Positions 7,934 through 16,074 of a stretch of DNA of 64,000 nucleotides are shown piece by piece. Under the pieces are notes generated by a model, which saw nothing but the letters and a program-made list of their open reading frames with translations, made no database searches and had not been told where the DNA came from. Source of the stretch: UBA1724 sp051884615 (lineage in GTDB: Bacteria; Verrucomicrobiota; Lentisphaeria; Oligosphaerales; Oligosphaeraceae); NCBI GenBank assembly GCA_051884615.1, contig JBJEVT010000006.1, forward strand, positions 11,989-75,988, given 5' to 3'. Made by a program: the position numbers and the translations under genes. Numbering within the stretch: the stretch's first letter is position 1; the number at the start of each line of letters is the position of its first letter.

Positions 7934-10030
7934 TTACTTGCCCCGTGCCTCGCGGGCCTTCTTGCGGGCGGCCAGCACTTCCTCCGCCACGTTCTGGGGC
8001 ACGGGGGCGTCATGGGAGAACTCCATGTTGAAGCCGGCGCGTCCCTGGGTCATGTTCCGCAGGGTGCTGGTGTATCCGAAGAGGTTGGAGAGAGGAACCA
8101 GGGCATGGATCTGCTGGTTCTTGCCCACCATCTCCATTCCCTGGACCTGTCCCCGCAGACCGCAGAGATTTCCGGTGATGCTGCCGGAGTATTCGTCAGG
8201 GGTGGAGATGGTCAGCTTCATGATGGGCTCCAGCAGCACGGGCGCGGCCTTGGCGAAGGCGGCCTTGAAGCCCGTGGCGGCGCAGGTGCGGAAAGCCATG
8301 TCGGAGGAGTCCACCGTGTGGTAGGAGCCGTCCACCAGGGTGATCTTGAAGTCCACGCAGGGGCAGCCGGACATGGGGCCGGTCTCCATGGCGTCCTTGA
8401 AGCCCTTTTCGATGGCGGGGATGAAGTCCTTGGGGATGTCGCCGCCCTTGACATCGTTGATGAACTCGTAGCCCTTGCCAGGCTCCTGGGGTTCGATGTC
8501 GAAGATGACGTGGGCGAACTGTCCGTGACCACCGGTCTGCTTCTTGAGGCGCTCCTCGTGGGTGACCTTCTTGGAGATGGTCTCCCGGTACGCCACTTCG
8601 GGGGCGCCGGCGGTGACCTCCACCTTGAACTCCCGGCGGAGACGCTCCATGATGATGTCCAGATGGAGCTCGCCCATGCCGGAGATCACGGTGTCCTCCG
8701 TCTCGGGGTCCACCCGGACGGTGAAGGTGGGGTCTTCCTCCGCCAGCTTGCCCAGGGCGATCATCAGCTTGTCACGGTCCGCATGGGACTTGGGGGTGAC
8801 GGCGATGGAGATCACGGGGGCGGGGAAGGTGATGCTCTCCAGGGTGACCTGGGACTCCTCGTTGCAGAGGGTGTCGCCGGTGACGGTGTCGGAGAGGCCC
8901 ACCAGGGCGCCGATTTCGCCGGCGTAGAGCACATCGATGTTCTCCCGGTGGTTGGCGTGCATCCGGAAGATGCGGCCGATTCTCTGCTGGCGTCCCTTGT
9001 TGGTGTTGGTGACGTAGGTGCCGCAGGTCAGGGCGCCGGAGTAGACCCGGACGTAGACCAGCTTGCCCACCTCGCGGTCGCTGACCACCTTGAAGGCCAG
9101 GGCGGCGGTGTTCTCCTGGTCGTCGGCGCGGCGCTCCACCTCCTCGCCCTCCAGGGTGTGGGCCTTGCAGGGAGGCAGGTCCACGGGGCTGGGCAGGTAG
9201 CTGATGATGGCGTTGAGCAGACGGCGGATGCCCTTGTTGCGGAAGGCGGTGCCGCACAGCACGGGGAAGACCTCCTGGCGGTGGGTGCCCAGACGCACGG
9301 CGTTGATGATCTCCTCCTCGGTGGGGTCCTCACCGCCCAGGTACTTGTCCATCAGGGCGTCGTCCAGCTCGGCGGCGGCCTCGATGAGGTTCTTGCGCCA
9401 CTTCTCGGCGTACTCCATGTTCTCGGGAGCGATGGGGGCGTCCACGGGCACCGTGCCCGTCTTCTCCTCCTTGTAGGTCACCTGGACCATCTTCACCAGG
9501 TCGATGATGCCCTTGAAGTCGGGACCCTCGCCGATGGGGATGCAGATGGGCACCGCGTTGGCTCCCAGCACCTCCCGGATCTGCTCCACCACGGAGAAGA
9601 AGTTGGCGCCCGTCCGGTCCATCTTGTTCACAAAGCAAATGCGGGGCACGTTGTACTTGGTGGCCTGGTGCCACACCGTCTCCGACTGGGGCTCCACGCC
9701 GCCCACCGCGCAGAAAAGACCAATGGCGCCGTCCAGAATACGCAGGGAACGCTCCACCTCCACCGTGAAGTCCACATGTCCGGGAGTGTCGATGATGTTG
9801 ATCATGTTGTCATTCCAGATACATGTGGTGGCCGCGCTCATGATGGTGATGCCACGCTCCTTCTCCTCCTCCATGAAGTCCATGGTGGCGGAACCGTCGT
9901 GGGTCTCCCCCAGCTTGTGGGTGCGCCCCGTGTAATAGAGGATGCGCTCCGTACAAGTGGTCTTGCCGGCGTCAATGTGGGCCATGATTCCGATGTTCCG
10001 GACATGGTCAAGAGGATAACTGCGTGCCAT
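7934..10030 (-). CDS. fusA: Elongation factor G
   Basis: 698 residues, full length. All GTPase motifs are present in order: G1 AHIDAGKTT, the effector loop with RGIT, G3 DTPGHVDF, G4 NKMD. Domains II-V follow, with the conserved GMGELHLDII and GGDIPKDFIPAIEKG. EF-G drives tRNA-mRNA translocation and, with RRF, ribosome recycling. It stands alone rather than in the rpsL-rpsG-fusA-tuf cluster, so it may be one of several EF-G paralogues; the sequence itself looks like a normal translocase. It has its own terminator, and inverted and phased repeats lie in its leader. Confidence 0.97.
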   Translation of the reverse strand: MARSYPLDHVRNIGIMAHIDAGKTTCTERILYYTGRTHKLGETHDGSATMDFMEEEKERGITIMSAATTCIWNDNMINIIDTPGHVDFTVEVERSLRILDGAIGLFCAVGGVEPQSETVWHQATKYNVPRICFVNKMDRTGANFFSVVEQIREVLGANAVPICIPIGEGPDFKGIIDLVKMVQVTYKEEKTGTVPVDAPIAPENMEYAEKWRKNLIEAAAELDDALMDKYLGGEDPTEEEIINAVRLGTHRQEVFPVLCGTAFRNKGIRRLLNAIISYLPSPVDLPPCKAHTLEGEEVERRADDQENTAALAFKVVSDREVGKLVYVRVYSGALTCGTYVTNTNKGRQQRIGRIFRMHANHRENIDVLYAGEIGALVGLSDTVTGDTLCNEESQVTLESITFPAPVISIAVTPKSHADRDKLMIALGKLAEEDPTFTVRVDPETEDTVISGMGELHLDIIMERLRREFKVEVTAGAPEVAYRETISKKVTHEERLKKQTGGHGQFAHVIFDIEPQEPGKGYEFINDVKGGDIPKDFIPAIEKGFKDAMETGPMSGCPCVDFKITLVDGSYHTVDSSDMAFRTCAATGFKAAFAKAAPVLLEPIMKLTISTPDEYSGSITGNLCGLRGQVQGMEMVGKNQQIHALVPLSNLFGYTSTLRNMTQGRAGFNMEFSHDAPVPQNVAEEVLAARKKAREARGK

Positions 10031-10048
10031 AAGTCAAAGGAAAAGAAA

Positions 10049-10192
10049 AAACGGGACAAATCAAGACAAAACGCGTAACCGCCCATAATATACACCGAAA
10101 TTTGACGTTATCATCCGGCTTTTGACGGGAGTTCTCGCAATCTGCCCGAAATCCTGCCATTTTGTCGTGAATTGTCGTATCTTGTCCCGTTT
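10049..10192 (-). promoter_or_regulatory. fusA upstream region with an 11-bp inverted repeat and phased GACAA boxes
   Basis: AAACGGGACAA (10049-10059) and its exact reverse complement (10182-10192) bracket a 122-bp segment upstream of fusA. Each arm belongs to a set of direct GACAA words spaced exactly 10 bp: two on the fusA-proximal side, three on the distal side (10162-10191 on the opposite strand). A TATATT/TATTAT -10-like sequence for fusA lies near 10085-10092. This could be an operator looped by a dimeric regulator, or an invertible segment. Confidence 0.45.
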
Positions 10193-10224
10193 CTTCCCTA
10201 TGGTGGAGGGGTCGTGGGGAGGCG

Positions 10225-11103
10225 TCAGGAATCTCTTTCCCAGACCAGATGGAGATTATGGCGGCAGGAATCCGGGAGGAGTTCCCGGATGGCGTTGCCG
10301 AGTTCCCGGAGATCGGCGTTTTCCTCGGGGGCGACATGGAGGATGGCCTCACCCTCGGTGGTGGAGAGGGCGCGGAGGCGGAGACGGGAGACCTGGCGCA
10401 CGCCGGGCAGTCCGGCCACCTTCTGGCGCAGTTCCTGGGGATTCTCCCCTTCCGGGGCGGCGTCCAGGGCGAGACAGAGGCTTTCCTTGAGGAGTCCCCA
10501 GGAGGAGACGAGAATCAGGAGAGCCACGGCGACGCCTACCAGGGGGTCCAGGGGATTCCATCCGGTGAGCTCCACCAGGACCCCCGCCACCAGTACCCCC
10601 GCGGAGACCAGGGTGTCGGCCACCATGTGGAGGAAGGCGCCCTGGAGATTCAGATCCCGGTGCTTCTGGCGGCCCAGCAGCCACACCGTCCCCCCGTTCA
10701 CCAGGATGCCCAGGAAGGCCATGCCGCCCACGCCCCAGCCCTGGACGGGCAGGGGATGGGAGAAGCGCTGGACGCACTCCCAGAGAATGAGGAGCGCCGC
10801 CCAGGTGAGGAGGATGCCGTTCAGGAGGGAAGCCAGCACCGTGCCCCGTTTCAGACCGTAGGTGAAGCGCCCCCGGGGCGGCACCCGGAGCAGCAGGATG
10901 GCCAGAAGGGAGATGACCAGGCCGCCCACGTCCCCCAGGTTGTGCCCCGCGTCCGCCTTCAGGCCGGAGGAGTGCCAGACCACCCCCGCCCAGAACTCGC
11001 CGGCGGCGAAGACCACGTTCAGCAGGATTGCCGCCAGAAGCACCGAGGCCTTCCCCTCCCCCTCCACCCCATGGGTGTGATGGTGATGATGACAGTGGCT
11101 CAT
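10225..11103 (-). CDS. Cation diffusion facilitator (CDF) family metal efflux transporter
   Basis: 292 residues from the ATG two bases after the ArsR stop. The N-terminus is a histidine cluster (MSHCHHHHHTHG), followed by six hydrophobic segments. The metal-site residues of CzcD/ZitB-type carriers are visible: SSGLKADAGHNLGD in TM2 and HMVADTLVSAGVL in TM5 (HxxxD pairs). A C-terminal cytoplasmic ferredoxin-like domain (about 210-292) ends the protein. It should export Zn(II), Co(II) or Cd(II) by proton antiport. The upstream SmtB-like regulator with a zinc-type site makes zinc the likeliest substrate. Confidence 0.92.
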   Translation of the reverse strand: MSHCHHHHHTHGVEGEGKASVLLAAILLNVVFAAGEFWAGVVWHSSGLKADAGHNLGDVGGLVISLLAILLLRVPPRGRFTYGLKRGTVLASLLNGILLTWAALLILWECVQRFSHPLPVQGWGVGGMAFLGILVNGGTVWLLGRQKHRDLNLQGAFLHMVADTLVSAGVLVAGVLVELTGWNPLDPLVGVAVALLILVSSWGLLKESLCLALDAAPEGENPQELRQKVAGLPGVRQVSRLRLRALSTTEGEAILHVAPEENADLRELGNAIRELLPDSCRHNLHLVWERDS

Positions 11104-11105
11104 GG

Positions 11106-11444
11106 CTACCGCACCTCCCCGCAGTGCTCCCGGCACACCTCGAAAATCTGCCGGATGTGCCCGTCCGCCAGGAAATACACCACCCGGCGGCCATCCCGGC
11201 GGCTCCCCACCAGACGCAGCCGCTTCAAATGGAAGAGGTGGTGGGAGATGGCGGGCGGCGTCATCCCCAGAAGACGGGAGATGTCCGCCACGCACAGCTC
11301 CGACACCAGCAGCGCGTTGATGATCTTCAGGCGGGTGGGGTCCGCAAAGCCCTGGAAAAACTCCGCCATCCGGAACAGGGTCGCATCCCCCTCCATCTCC
11401 CCCAGCAGACGCACCGCCTGCTCCATCGAAATCCCCTTCTCCAT
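11106..11444 (-). CDS. ArsR/SmtB family metal-sensing repressor
   Basis: 112 residues from the ATG at 11444, chosen because GGAGGT lies just before it; the frame runs further upstream. It is a winged helix-turn-helix protein (DISRLLGMTPPAISHHLFHL as recognition region). The C-terminal helix has the complete SmtB/CzrA alpha-5 zinc pattern: D, H at +2, H at +13 and E at +16 in DGHIRQIFEVCREHCGE. The alpha-3 ELCVCDL motif of CadC/ArsR is reduced to ELCVADI with a single Cys, so arsenic or cadmium sensing through alpha-3 is unlikely. It should repress its own operon with the CDF exporter until zinc binds. Confidence 0.9.
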   Translation of the reverse strand: MEKGISMEQAVRLLGEMEGDATLFRMAEFFQGFADPTRLKIINALLVSELCVADISRLLGMTPPAISHHLFHLKRLRLVGSRRDGRRVVYFLADGHIRQIFEVCREHCGEVR

Positions 11445-11531
11445 GGAAAACACACCTCCGGGATGATTCTGACAAAAAAGCACAACCGCAGGAACGGGAA
11501 CACGGAAAAACCGGACGCCCCGTTCCATGAT

Positions 11532-11546
11532 TTAACGAGTGCTTAA
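11532..11546 (-). promoter_or_regulatory. Possible ArsR operator
   Basis: TTAACGAGTGCTTAA is an AT-rich imperfect dyad about 90 bases upstream of the arsR start, in GC-rich surroundings. SmtB-family operators are AT-rich dyads of this kind, but the inner positions do not match well. Confidence 0.3.
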
Positions 11547-11613
11547 TCTATCATCTTTTTGCGAAAATGCCAGGGGGGGGGCGGGAGATTCTTCTTCGGG
11601 AGGGGCGGTCGGG

Positions 11614-11650
11614 GGAAAAAGAAAGGGGCGCACCTTGGGAGATGCGCCCC
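11614..11650 (-). terminator. Rho-independent terminator of the pseudopilin gene
   Basis: GGGGCGCA (11625-11632) pairs with TGCGCCCC (11643-11650); on the minus strand it is followed by TTTCTTTTTC. Confidence 0.85.
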
Positions 11651-11698
11651 GGGGATGGGGGGGCGGCGGCCTGGCGCCGCCGTCATGCGTTCAGGCGA

Positions 11699-12553
11699 CT
11701 AGTTCTTCCACCAGCCCATGGTGCCGCTCGCGTACTTCCGGCGGGGGAACCAGAAGGGGCGGGACTCCGTGTCGTTGGCATTCCAGTACTGCTGCCAGCG
11801 GACGGACTCGGCGTGGGCGTCGGCGAAGACGAAGTTGGTCATGCCGGCGTGGCGGGAGTGGGTGCTGAAGTAGGAGGTCGTGTAGATATTGTCCGGATAG
11901 ACGTTGTTGTACTGGATCATGAAGGAGAAGCCGCCGTTGACCTGGCTGAGGGTGGCGGTGTCCACTTCGTCCAGGCAGGTGGCGTCGCCCACGAAGATCA
12001 GCTTGTTCAGATAGGCGCCCTGGGCGGTCACCTCTTCCAGGCGGACGGCGCCGCAGGTGGTGTCAAAGCTGGCTTCGCCGGAGTTGGGGGGAACCAGGAA
12101 TTTGCCGAAGGTGCCGAAGTTCAAACCGTAGGAGAAGTTCCTGCCCAGGGACACAGCGGAGAAGTAACCGCCTTTCAGGGCGTCCTCCACGCCGCTCTTT
12201 CCCTTCCGGATGGCATCCACGGTGCCCTGCTTGTTGGTGGCGGTGCACTCCATGGCCTTGCCATCCACGCCGTAGGCCACGTTGAGGAAGATCTGCCAGG
12301 GGGTGAGGGAGCGGTTGCCGATGGCGCCCTGGATGGTCGCGTCGGGATACTGGGTGAAGGTGGTGAGGAAGTAGTCGTCGTAGTCGCTCTGGTAGAGGGC
12401 GTTCATCAGACCGATGGTCTTCATGTTGTTGATGCAGGAGATGGTACGCGCCTTCTCCCGGGCCTTGGAGAGGGCGGGCAGGAGCATGGCCGCCAGGATG
12501 GCGATGATGGCGATGACAACCAGGAGTTCGATGAGAGTGAAGGACTTTTTCAT
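11699..12553 (-). CDS. Type II secretion pseudopilin-like protein, PVC-type (H-X9-DG family)
   Basis: 284 residues. It has a very short basic leader MKKS, then the prepilin N-methylation signature FTLIELLVVIAIIAILAAML and the ALSKAREKARTISCINNMKTI continuation typical of the large PVC pseudopilin families. Cleavage would be after Ser instead of the usual Gly. The C-terminus has HSRHAGMTNFVFADAHAE, a form of the H-X9-DG motif. Such proteins are processed by a prepilin peptidase and are often numerous in Lentisphaerota and Planctomycetota. Their individual roles are unknown, but they probably use the secretion machinery encoded at 51.6-58.7 kb. It has its own strong promoter and terminator. Confidence 0.9.
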   Translation of the reverse strand: MKKSFTLIELLVVIAIIAILAAMLLPALSKAREKARTISCINNMKTIGLMNALYQSDYDDYFLTTFTQYPDATIQGAIGNRSLTPWQIFLNVAYGVDGKAMECTATNKQGTVDAIRKGKSGVEDALKGGYFSAVSLGRNFSYGLNFGTFGKFLVPPNSGEASFDTTCGAVRLEEVTAQGAYLNKLIFVGDATCLDEVDTATLSQVNGGFSFMIQYNNVYPDNIYTTSYFSTHSRHAGMTNFVFADAHAESVRWQQYWNANDTESRPFWFPRRKYASGTMGWWKN

Positions 12554-12646
12554 GGCGTATGTGAGGATGTCTCGGCGGGTAGGGAGTTTATGGGACAGGA
12601 AAATGCACGGTCCCCCGAAGGAGGGGCGGGGGCAACTGTTGGCGAT

Positions 12647-12674
12647 ATTATAGGAAAATTTCCGGAAAAAGCAA
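12647..12674 (-). promoter_or_regulatory. Strong sigma-70-type promoter of the pseudopilin gene
   Basis: On the minus strand TTGCTT (-35, 12669-12674), a 16-bp spacer and a perfect TATAAT (-10, 12647-12652). The leader to the ATG is about 85 bases. Confidence 0.75.
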
Positions 12675-12684
12675 GAAATCCCGT

Positions 12685-12716
12685 AAAAAAAGCCCGCCCC
12701 CCGGGAGGGAGGCGGG
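12685..12716 (-). terminator. Rho-independent terminator of fucO
   Basis: CCCGCC/GGCGGG stem (12693-12716) with a T-run on the minus strand (12684-12690). A longer G/C-rich dyad at about 12723-12767, centred on GGCGGCGGTGCTCCGCC, lies between it and the stop codon and may add to termination. Confidence 0.75.
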
Positions 12717-12782
12717 TGGAAGGACGGGAAGGGGAGGCGGCGGTGCTCCGCCCTCCCCTTCCCGGAAACCTCCGGGCAGGAC

Positions 12783-13934
12783 CTACAGCATGGACTTGTA
12801 GAGCGCCACCACGTCCTCCTTGGAGGGATCCTTGGGATTGCCGGGAGTGCAGGCGTCCTTCATGGCGGACTCCGCCAGGAAGTCGATGTCCTCCTCCTTC
12901 ACGCCCACCTCGGAGAGGTGCTGGGGAATCCCCACGTCCTTGCCCAGCTGGCGCACGGCCTCCACGCAGGCGCGCCGGTATTCCTCCTGGGTCATCTTCT
13001 CCACGCCCTGGACGCCCATGGCGATGGCGATGTCCTTGTATTTCTCGCCGGTGGCGGGGGCGTTGTAGGCCAGAACGGTGGGCAGGATGGCGGCGCAAGC
13101 CACGCCGTGGGGGGTGTCATAGAGAGCGGAGAGGGGATGGGCCATGGAGTGGACGATGCCCAGACCCACGTTGGAGAATCCCATGCCGGCGATGTACTGC
13201 GCCACAGCCATCTTCTCCCGGGCGGTGGCGTCCTTGTTCACGGAGTCCCGCAGATACTGGGCGATCATCTTGATGGCGGTGATGTGGAGCATGTCCGTGA
13301 GGTCCCAGGCGCCCTTGGTGATGTAGCCCTCGATGGCGTGGGTCAGGGCGTCCATGCCGGTGGCGGCGCAGAGACCCTTGGGCATGGACATGACCATGTC
13401 GGGGTCGATGATGGAGACCACGGGGATGTCATGGGGATCCACGCAGACGAACTTCCGGTGCTTCTCCACGTCGGTGATGACGTAGTTGATGGTCACCTCG
13501 GCGGCGGTGCCGCTGGTGGTGGAGACGGCGATGATGGGCAGGCAGGGCTTCTTGGTGGGGGCGACGCCCTCCAGGCTGCGCACGTCGGCGAACTCGGGGT
13601 TGGTGATGATGATGCCGATGGCCTTGGAGGTGTCGATGGCGCTGCCGCCGCCCACCGCCACGATCACGTCGGCGGCCTCGGCCTTGCAGAAGGCCACGCC
13701 TTCCTGGACGTTCTCGATGGTGGGATTGGCCTTGATGCCGCTGTAGACCTTGTAGGCGATGCCCGCCTTGTCCAGCACGTCGGTCACCTTGGTGGCAACC
13801 CCGAACTTCAGCAGGTCGGGATCCGTGCACAACATCACCTTCTTGCATCCCCGGGCCTTGATTTCCGTGGCGATTTCCTGGATGGCACCCTTGCCGAAGT
13901 AGGAGGTCTCGTTGAGAATGATGCGATTTGCCAT
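12783..13934 (-). CDS. fucO: Lactaldehyde reductase / L-1,2-propanediol oxidoreductase (iron-dependent alcohol dehydrogenase)
   Basis: 383 residues, essentially the length of E. coli FucO, from MANRIILNET (ATG at 13934), which aligns with the FucO N-terminus. An in-frame ATG five codons upstream is possible. The family blocks are present: AVGGGSAIDTSKAIG (NAD), NPEFADVRSLEG, TTSGTAAEVTINYVITD, and the Fe ligands in ATGMDALTHAIEGYIT and the HSMAHPLSALYDTPHG segment. FucO reduces L-lactaldehyde from fucose or rhamnose breakdown to 1,2-propanediol, regenerating NAD in fermentation. That suits an organism with rhamnosidase-type genes (46.1-47.6 kb). It is monocistronic, with a terminator after it. 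Confidence 0.92.
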   Translation of the reverse strand: MANRIILNETSYFGKGAIQEIATEIKARGCKKVMLCTDPDLLKFGVATKVTDVLDKAGIAYKVYSGIKANPTIENVQEGVAFCKAEAADVIVAVGGGSAIDTSKAIGIIITNPEFADVRSLEGVAPTKKPCLPIIAVSTTSGTAAEVTINYVITDVEKHRKFVCVDPHDIPVVSIIDPDMVMSMPKGLCAATGMDALTHAIEGYITKGAWDLTDMLHITAIKMIAQYLRDSVNKDATAREKMAVAQYIAGMGFSNVGLGIVHSMAHPLSALYDTPHGVACAAILPTVLAYNAPATGEKYKDIAIAMGVQGVEKMTQEEYRRACVEAVRQLGKDVGIPQHLSEVGVKEEDIDFLAESAMKDACTPGNPKDPSKEDVVALYKSML

Positions 13935-14237
13935 GTTCTTGCTCTCCATGTCAGGCCCGCGCCGGAAAAAAACGGCGACCGGACCGCGGAACGCCCCGCC
14001 CCCCTGCCAAAACACACGGGAAGACGGAGCCTGTTGTGACGCGAACGGCCGACAACCGGGACGGCCGCAGAAAAAAACGCATAGCCTGCGCGAGGACAGG
14101 AAGGACGGAGCCGACGCCCCGGGGGAGAAAGCCCCCGACGCGGACCCGCGCCGAAAAACGGGTTTAATGTAACCGCCCAACCCCTCTTCGCCTCCCTATT
14201 GATATTTTTTTCCCAACAGGGAGGGGGAGGGGCGGGG
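13935..14237. other. Intergenic region upstream of fucO
   Basis: About 300 bases, GC-rich and without a gene I can support. On the minus strand GGCGGTTACATTAAACCC contains a -10-like TACATT (14166-14171), the same type of site as before the rhomboid operon. If used, the fucO leader would be over 200 bases. A TTTTTTT run sits mid-way, but I could not pair a stem for a terminator. Confidence 0.4.
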
Positions 14238-15485
14238 CTATGCCAGTTCCTCCAGGATTTTCAGGAGAGGCAGGGGGTGGCGTGCCAGGGTGGAGCGTCG
14301 TTCGGGGGTGGTCACCACGCGGACGGCGAAGGTGCGGAGGTAGTCGCTTTCCAGGGAGGCGCGGTGGTCCCTGTCCTTTTCCAGGAGCCAGTAGTCGGCG
14401 GCGCCGCCGTTGGCGATGCGGAGGTCCTTGGGCAGGAGTTTTTTGAAGTAGGGCATGGCGGCCAGGAGGAGTTCTCCACGGGGCACGCCGGCGGCGTCTG
14501 CCAGGAGATTCTCCACCTGTTCCGTCTGTTCCGGGGTGGCAAGGCGGCGGGAGAGGTTCAGGAGATTCTGGCGGGGCCATTCCTGGAGGACGATCTCCTT
14601 TCCCGCCACGTTCTCCACATAGCCGTAGCCCTGGGGTTTCAGGCAGAGGCAGGTTTGATGGAGGCGGCGGTCCAGGAGGCGGCGGAGCATCTGGCGGGCG
14701 GGCGGGCAGCTTTCGGGGAGGAGCCATGCCACCAGTTCCTCGTCGCCCATGCGCCAGAGCGCCTCTCCCCCGCCCGCTTCCGCGGGCTCCTGGCGAAGCT
14801 TCTGCTGGAGCGCCCACTGGAGCATTCTCTGGGCGGAAAGGGCGGTTTTGTTCAGGTATCCGTGCTGATGGAGGTAGGAATAGAATTTCTGGACCCGTTT
14901 TCCCTCCTCGATGAATTTCTCCCGCAGGGCGAGGGTGCCGTCGGCGGCGCGGAGGGTGTTGGCCTGCAGCAGATCCAGGGAGGGGGTGCCGGTGAAGCCC
15001 AGATGGAGGGCGTCCCGCTCCAGATAATCCAGCTTGTCGGCGCCCAGATTGCGGTCCGAGACCCACTCCGCGAGGGGCTCCCGCCCCGCCAGCATGTCCA
15101 GCAGGCGCTCCGGTTCTCCCCCGCAGGCGGCGATGGCGTCCCCCATCTCCCGGATGACCTGCGCCCCGCGCTGGTGGTGGTCGCCGGGAAGAACGGGCTC
15201 CACCTGGTGGGAGAAGGGGCCGTGGCCCACGTCGTGGAGCAAGGCGAAGAGCTCCAGGGCGCGGCAGTCGGCGGCGGGCATTTCCTGGAGGCGTGCCGCC
15301 AGGCGCGCCCGGCGCAGGACGCCCAGGGCGTGCTCCAGGCGGCTGTGGCGCGCGCCGGGGAAGACCAGGTCGTTGAGCCCCAGCTGGCGGCAGCGGCGCA
15401 GGCGCTGGAAGAGGGGGTGGTCCAGGATCGGCAGAAGTCCCTCCACCTCCACGGAACCGGAGCAGGGAATGCAGACCGCCTTCAT
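14238..15485 (-). CDS. HD-domain phosphohydrolase (SAMHD1/dGTPase-like, COG1078 type)
   Basis: 415 residues from MKAVCIPCSG; the frame extends upstream across trmB, but the ATGA overlap with the trmB stop fixes the start. The N-terminal half has the SAMHD1-like order: FQRLRRCRQLGLNDLVFPGA, HSRLEHALGV, then LLHDVGHGPFSH with the metal-binding HD pair (about residues 85-92), and later the NLGADKLDYLERDALH block supplying the last Asp. Family members hydrolyse dNTPs or other nucleotides. The C-terminal ~200 residues are helical and less conserved. It is co-transcribed with trmB. Confidence 0.88.
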   Translation of the reverse strand: MKAVCIPCSGSVEVEGLLPILDHPLFQRLRRCRQLGLNDLVFPGARHSRLEHALGVLRRARLAARLQEMPAADCRALELFALLHDVGHGPFSHQVEPVLPGDHHQRGAQVIREMGDAIAACGGEPERLLDMLAGREPLAEWVSDRNLGADKLDYLERDALHLGFTGTPSLDLLQANTLRAADGTLALREKFIEEGKRVQKFYSYLHQHGYLNKTALSAQRMLQWALQQKLRQEPAEAGGGEALWRMGDEELVAWLLPESCPPARQMLRRLLDRRLHQTCLCLKPQGYGYVENVAGKEIVLQEWPRQNLLNLSRRLATPEQTEQVENLLADAAGVPRGELLLAAMPYFKKLLPKDLRIANGGAADYWLLEKDRDHRASLESDYLRTFAVRVVTTPERRSTLARHPLPLLKILEELA

Positions 15486-16069
15486 TCTCCCCGGCTCCTC
15501 ACCCGGTAGCAGATGTGATGCACTTCCTGCCCCTGGGCGTTCCAGTGAAGCTCGAAGTCGGTCTTCACATCCGCCATGTCCTGGGCGCCCTCCGGGGCGG
15601 GCTCGTAGAGCTCCTCCAGATTCCGGAAGAGCTGGACCCAGTTCTGGAAATAGGGGGTGTAGTCGGTGGAGAGATGGAAGATTCCCCCGGGCTTCAGCAC
15701 CCGGACCATGCGGCAGAGGAAATCGGTGCAGACCAGCCGGCGGCCCACATGGCTCCGCTTGGGCCAGGGATCGGGGCACAGAAGATGGACCCGGTCCAGG
15801 AAACGGGGCGGCAGCTGGTAGGAGACCAGCGCCAGGCTGGTGGCGCGCAGGGCGCGGAGATTCTCCACCCCCGCGCGGGCGGCGCGCTTCTCCACAATGC
15901 GAAGACGCTCGGAAATCAGGTCGTTGCACAGAATCAGACGATCCGGATGACGGCGCGCCAGCTCCACGGTGAAGCGACCCTTGCCGCACCCCATGTCAAA
16001 CTCCACCGGGGCGTCGCGCCAGGGGGCGGGCGGCTCGTAGATGCGCCAGCTGTTGGTGAAACTCTCCAT
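15482..16069 (-). CDS. trmB: tRNA (guanine-N7-)-methyltransferase
   Basis: 195 residues. SAM motif I is FDMGCGKGRFTVELA, and the family-specific CPDPWPKRSHVGRRLV block for tRNA binding is present. STDYTPYFQN matches the conserved TD-x-x-xY region near the end. The enzyme makes m7G46 in tRNA variable loops. The stop overlaps the HD-protein start by four bases. It begins five bases after the aminotransferase stop, so aminotransferase-trmB-HD look like one transcript. Confidence 0.95.
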   Translation of the reverse strand: MESFTNSWRIYEPPAPWRDAPVEFDMGCGKGRFTVELARRHPDRLILCNDLISERLRIVEKRAARAGVENLRALRATSLALVSYQLPPRFLDRVHLLCPDPWPKRSHVGRRLVCTDFLCRMVRVLKPGGIFHLSTDYTPYFQNWVQLFRNLEELYEPAPEGAQDMADVKTDFELHWNAQGQEVHHICYRVRSRGE

Positions 16070-16074
16070 GCCCC

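Noticed and set aside
7634..10078. An 814-codon plus-strand frame antisense to fusA
   Set aside because: Low-complexity Gly/His-rich translation; EF-G motifs on the minus strand are complete.
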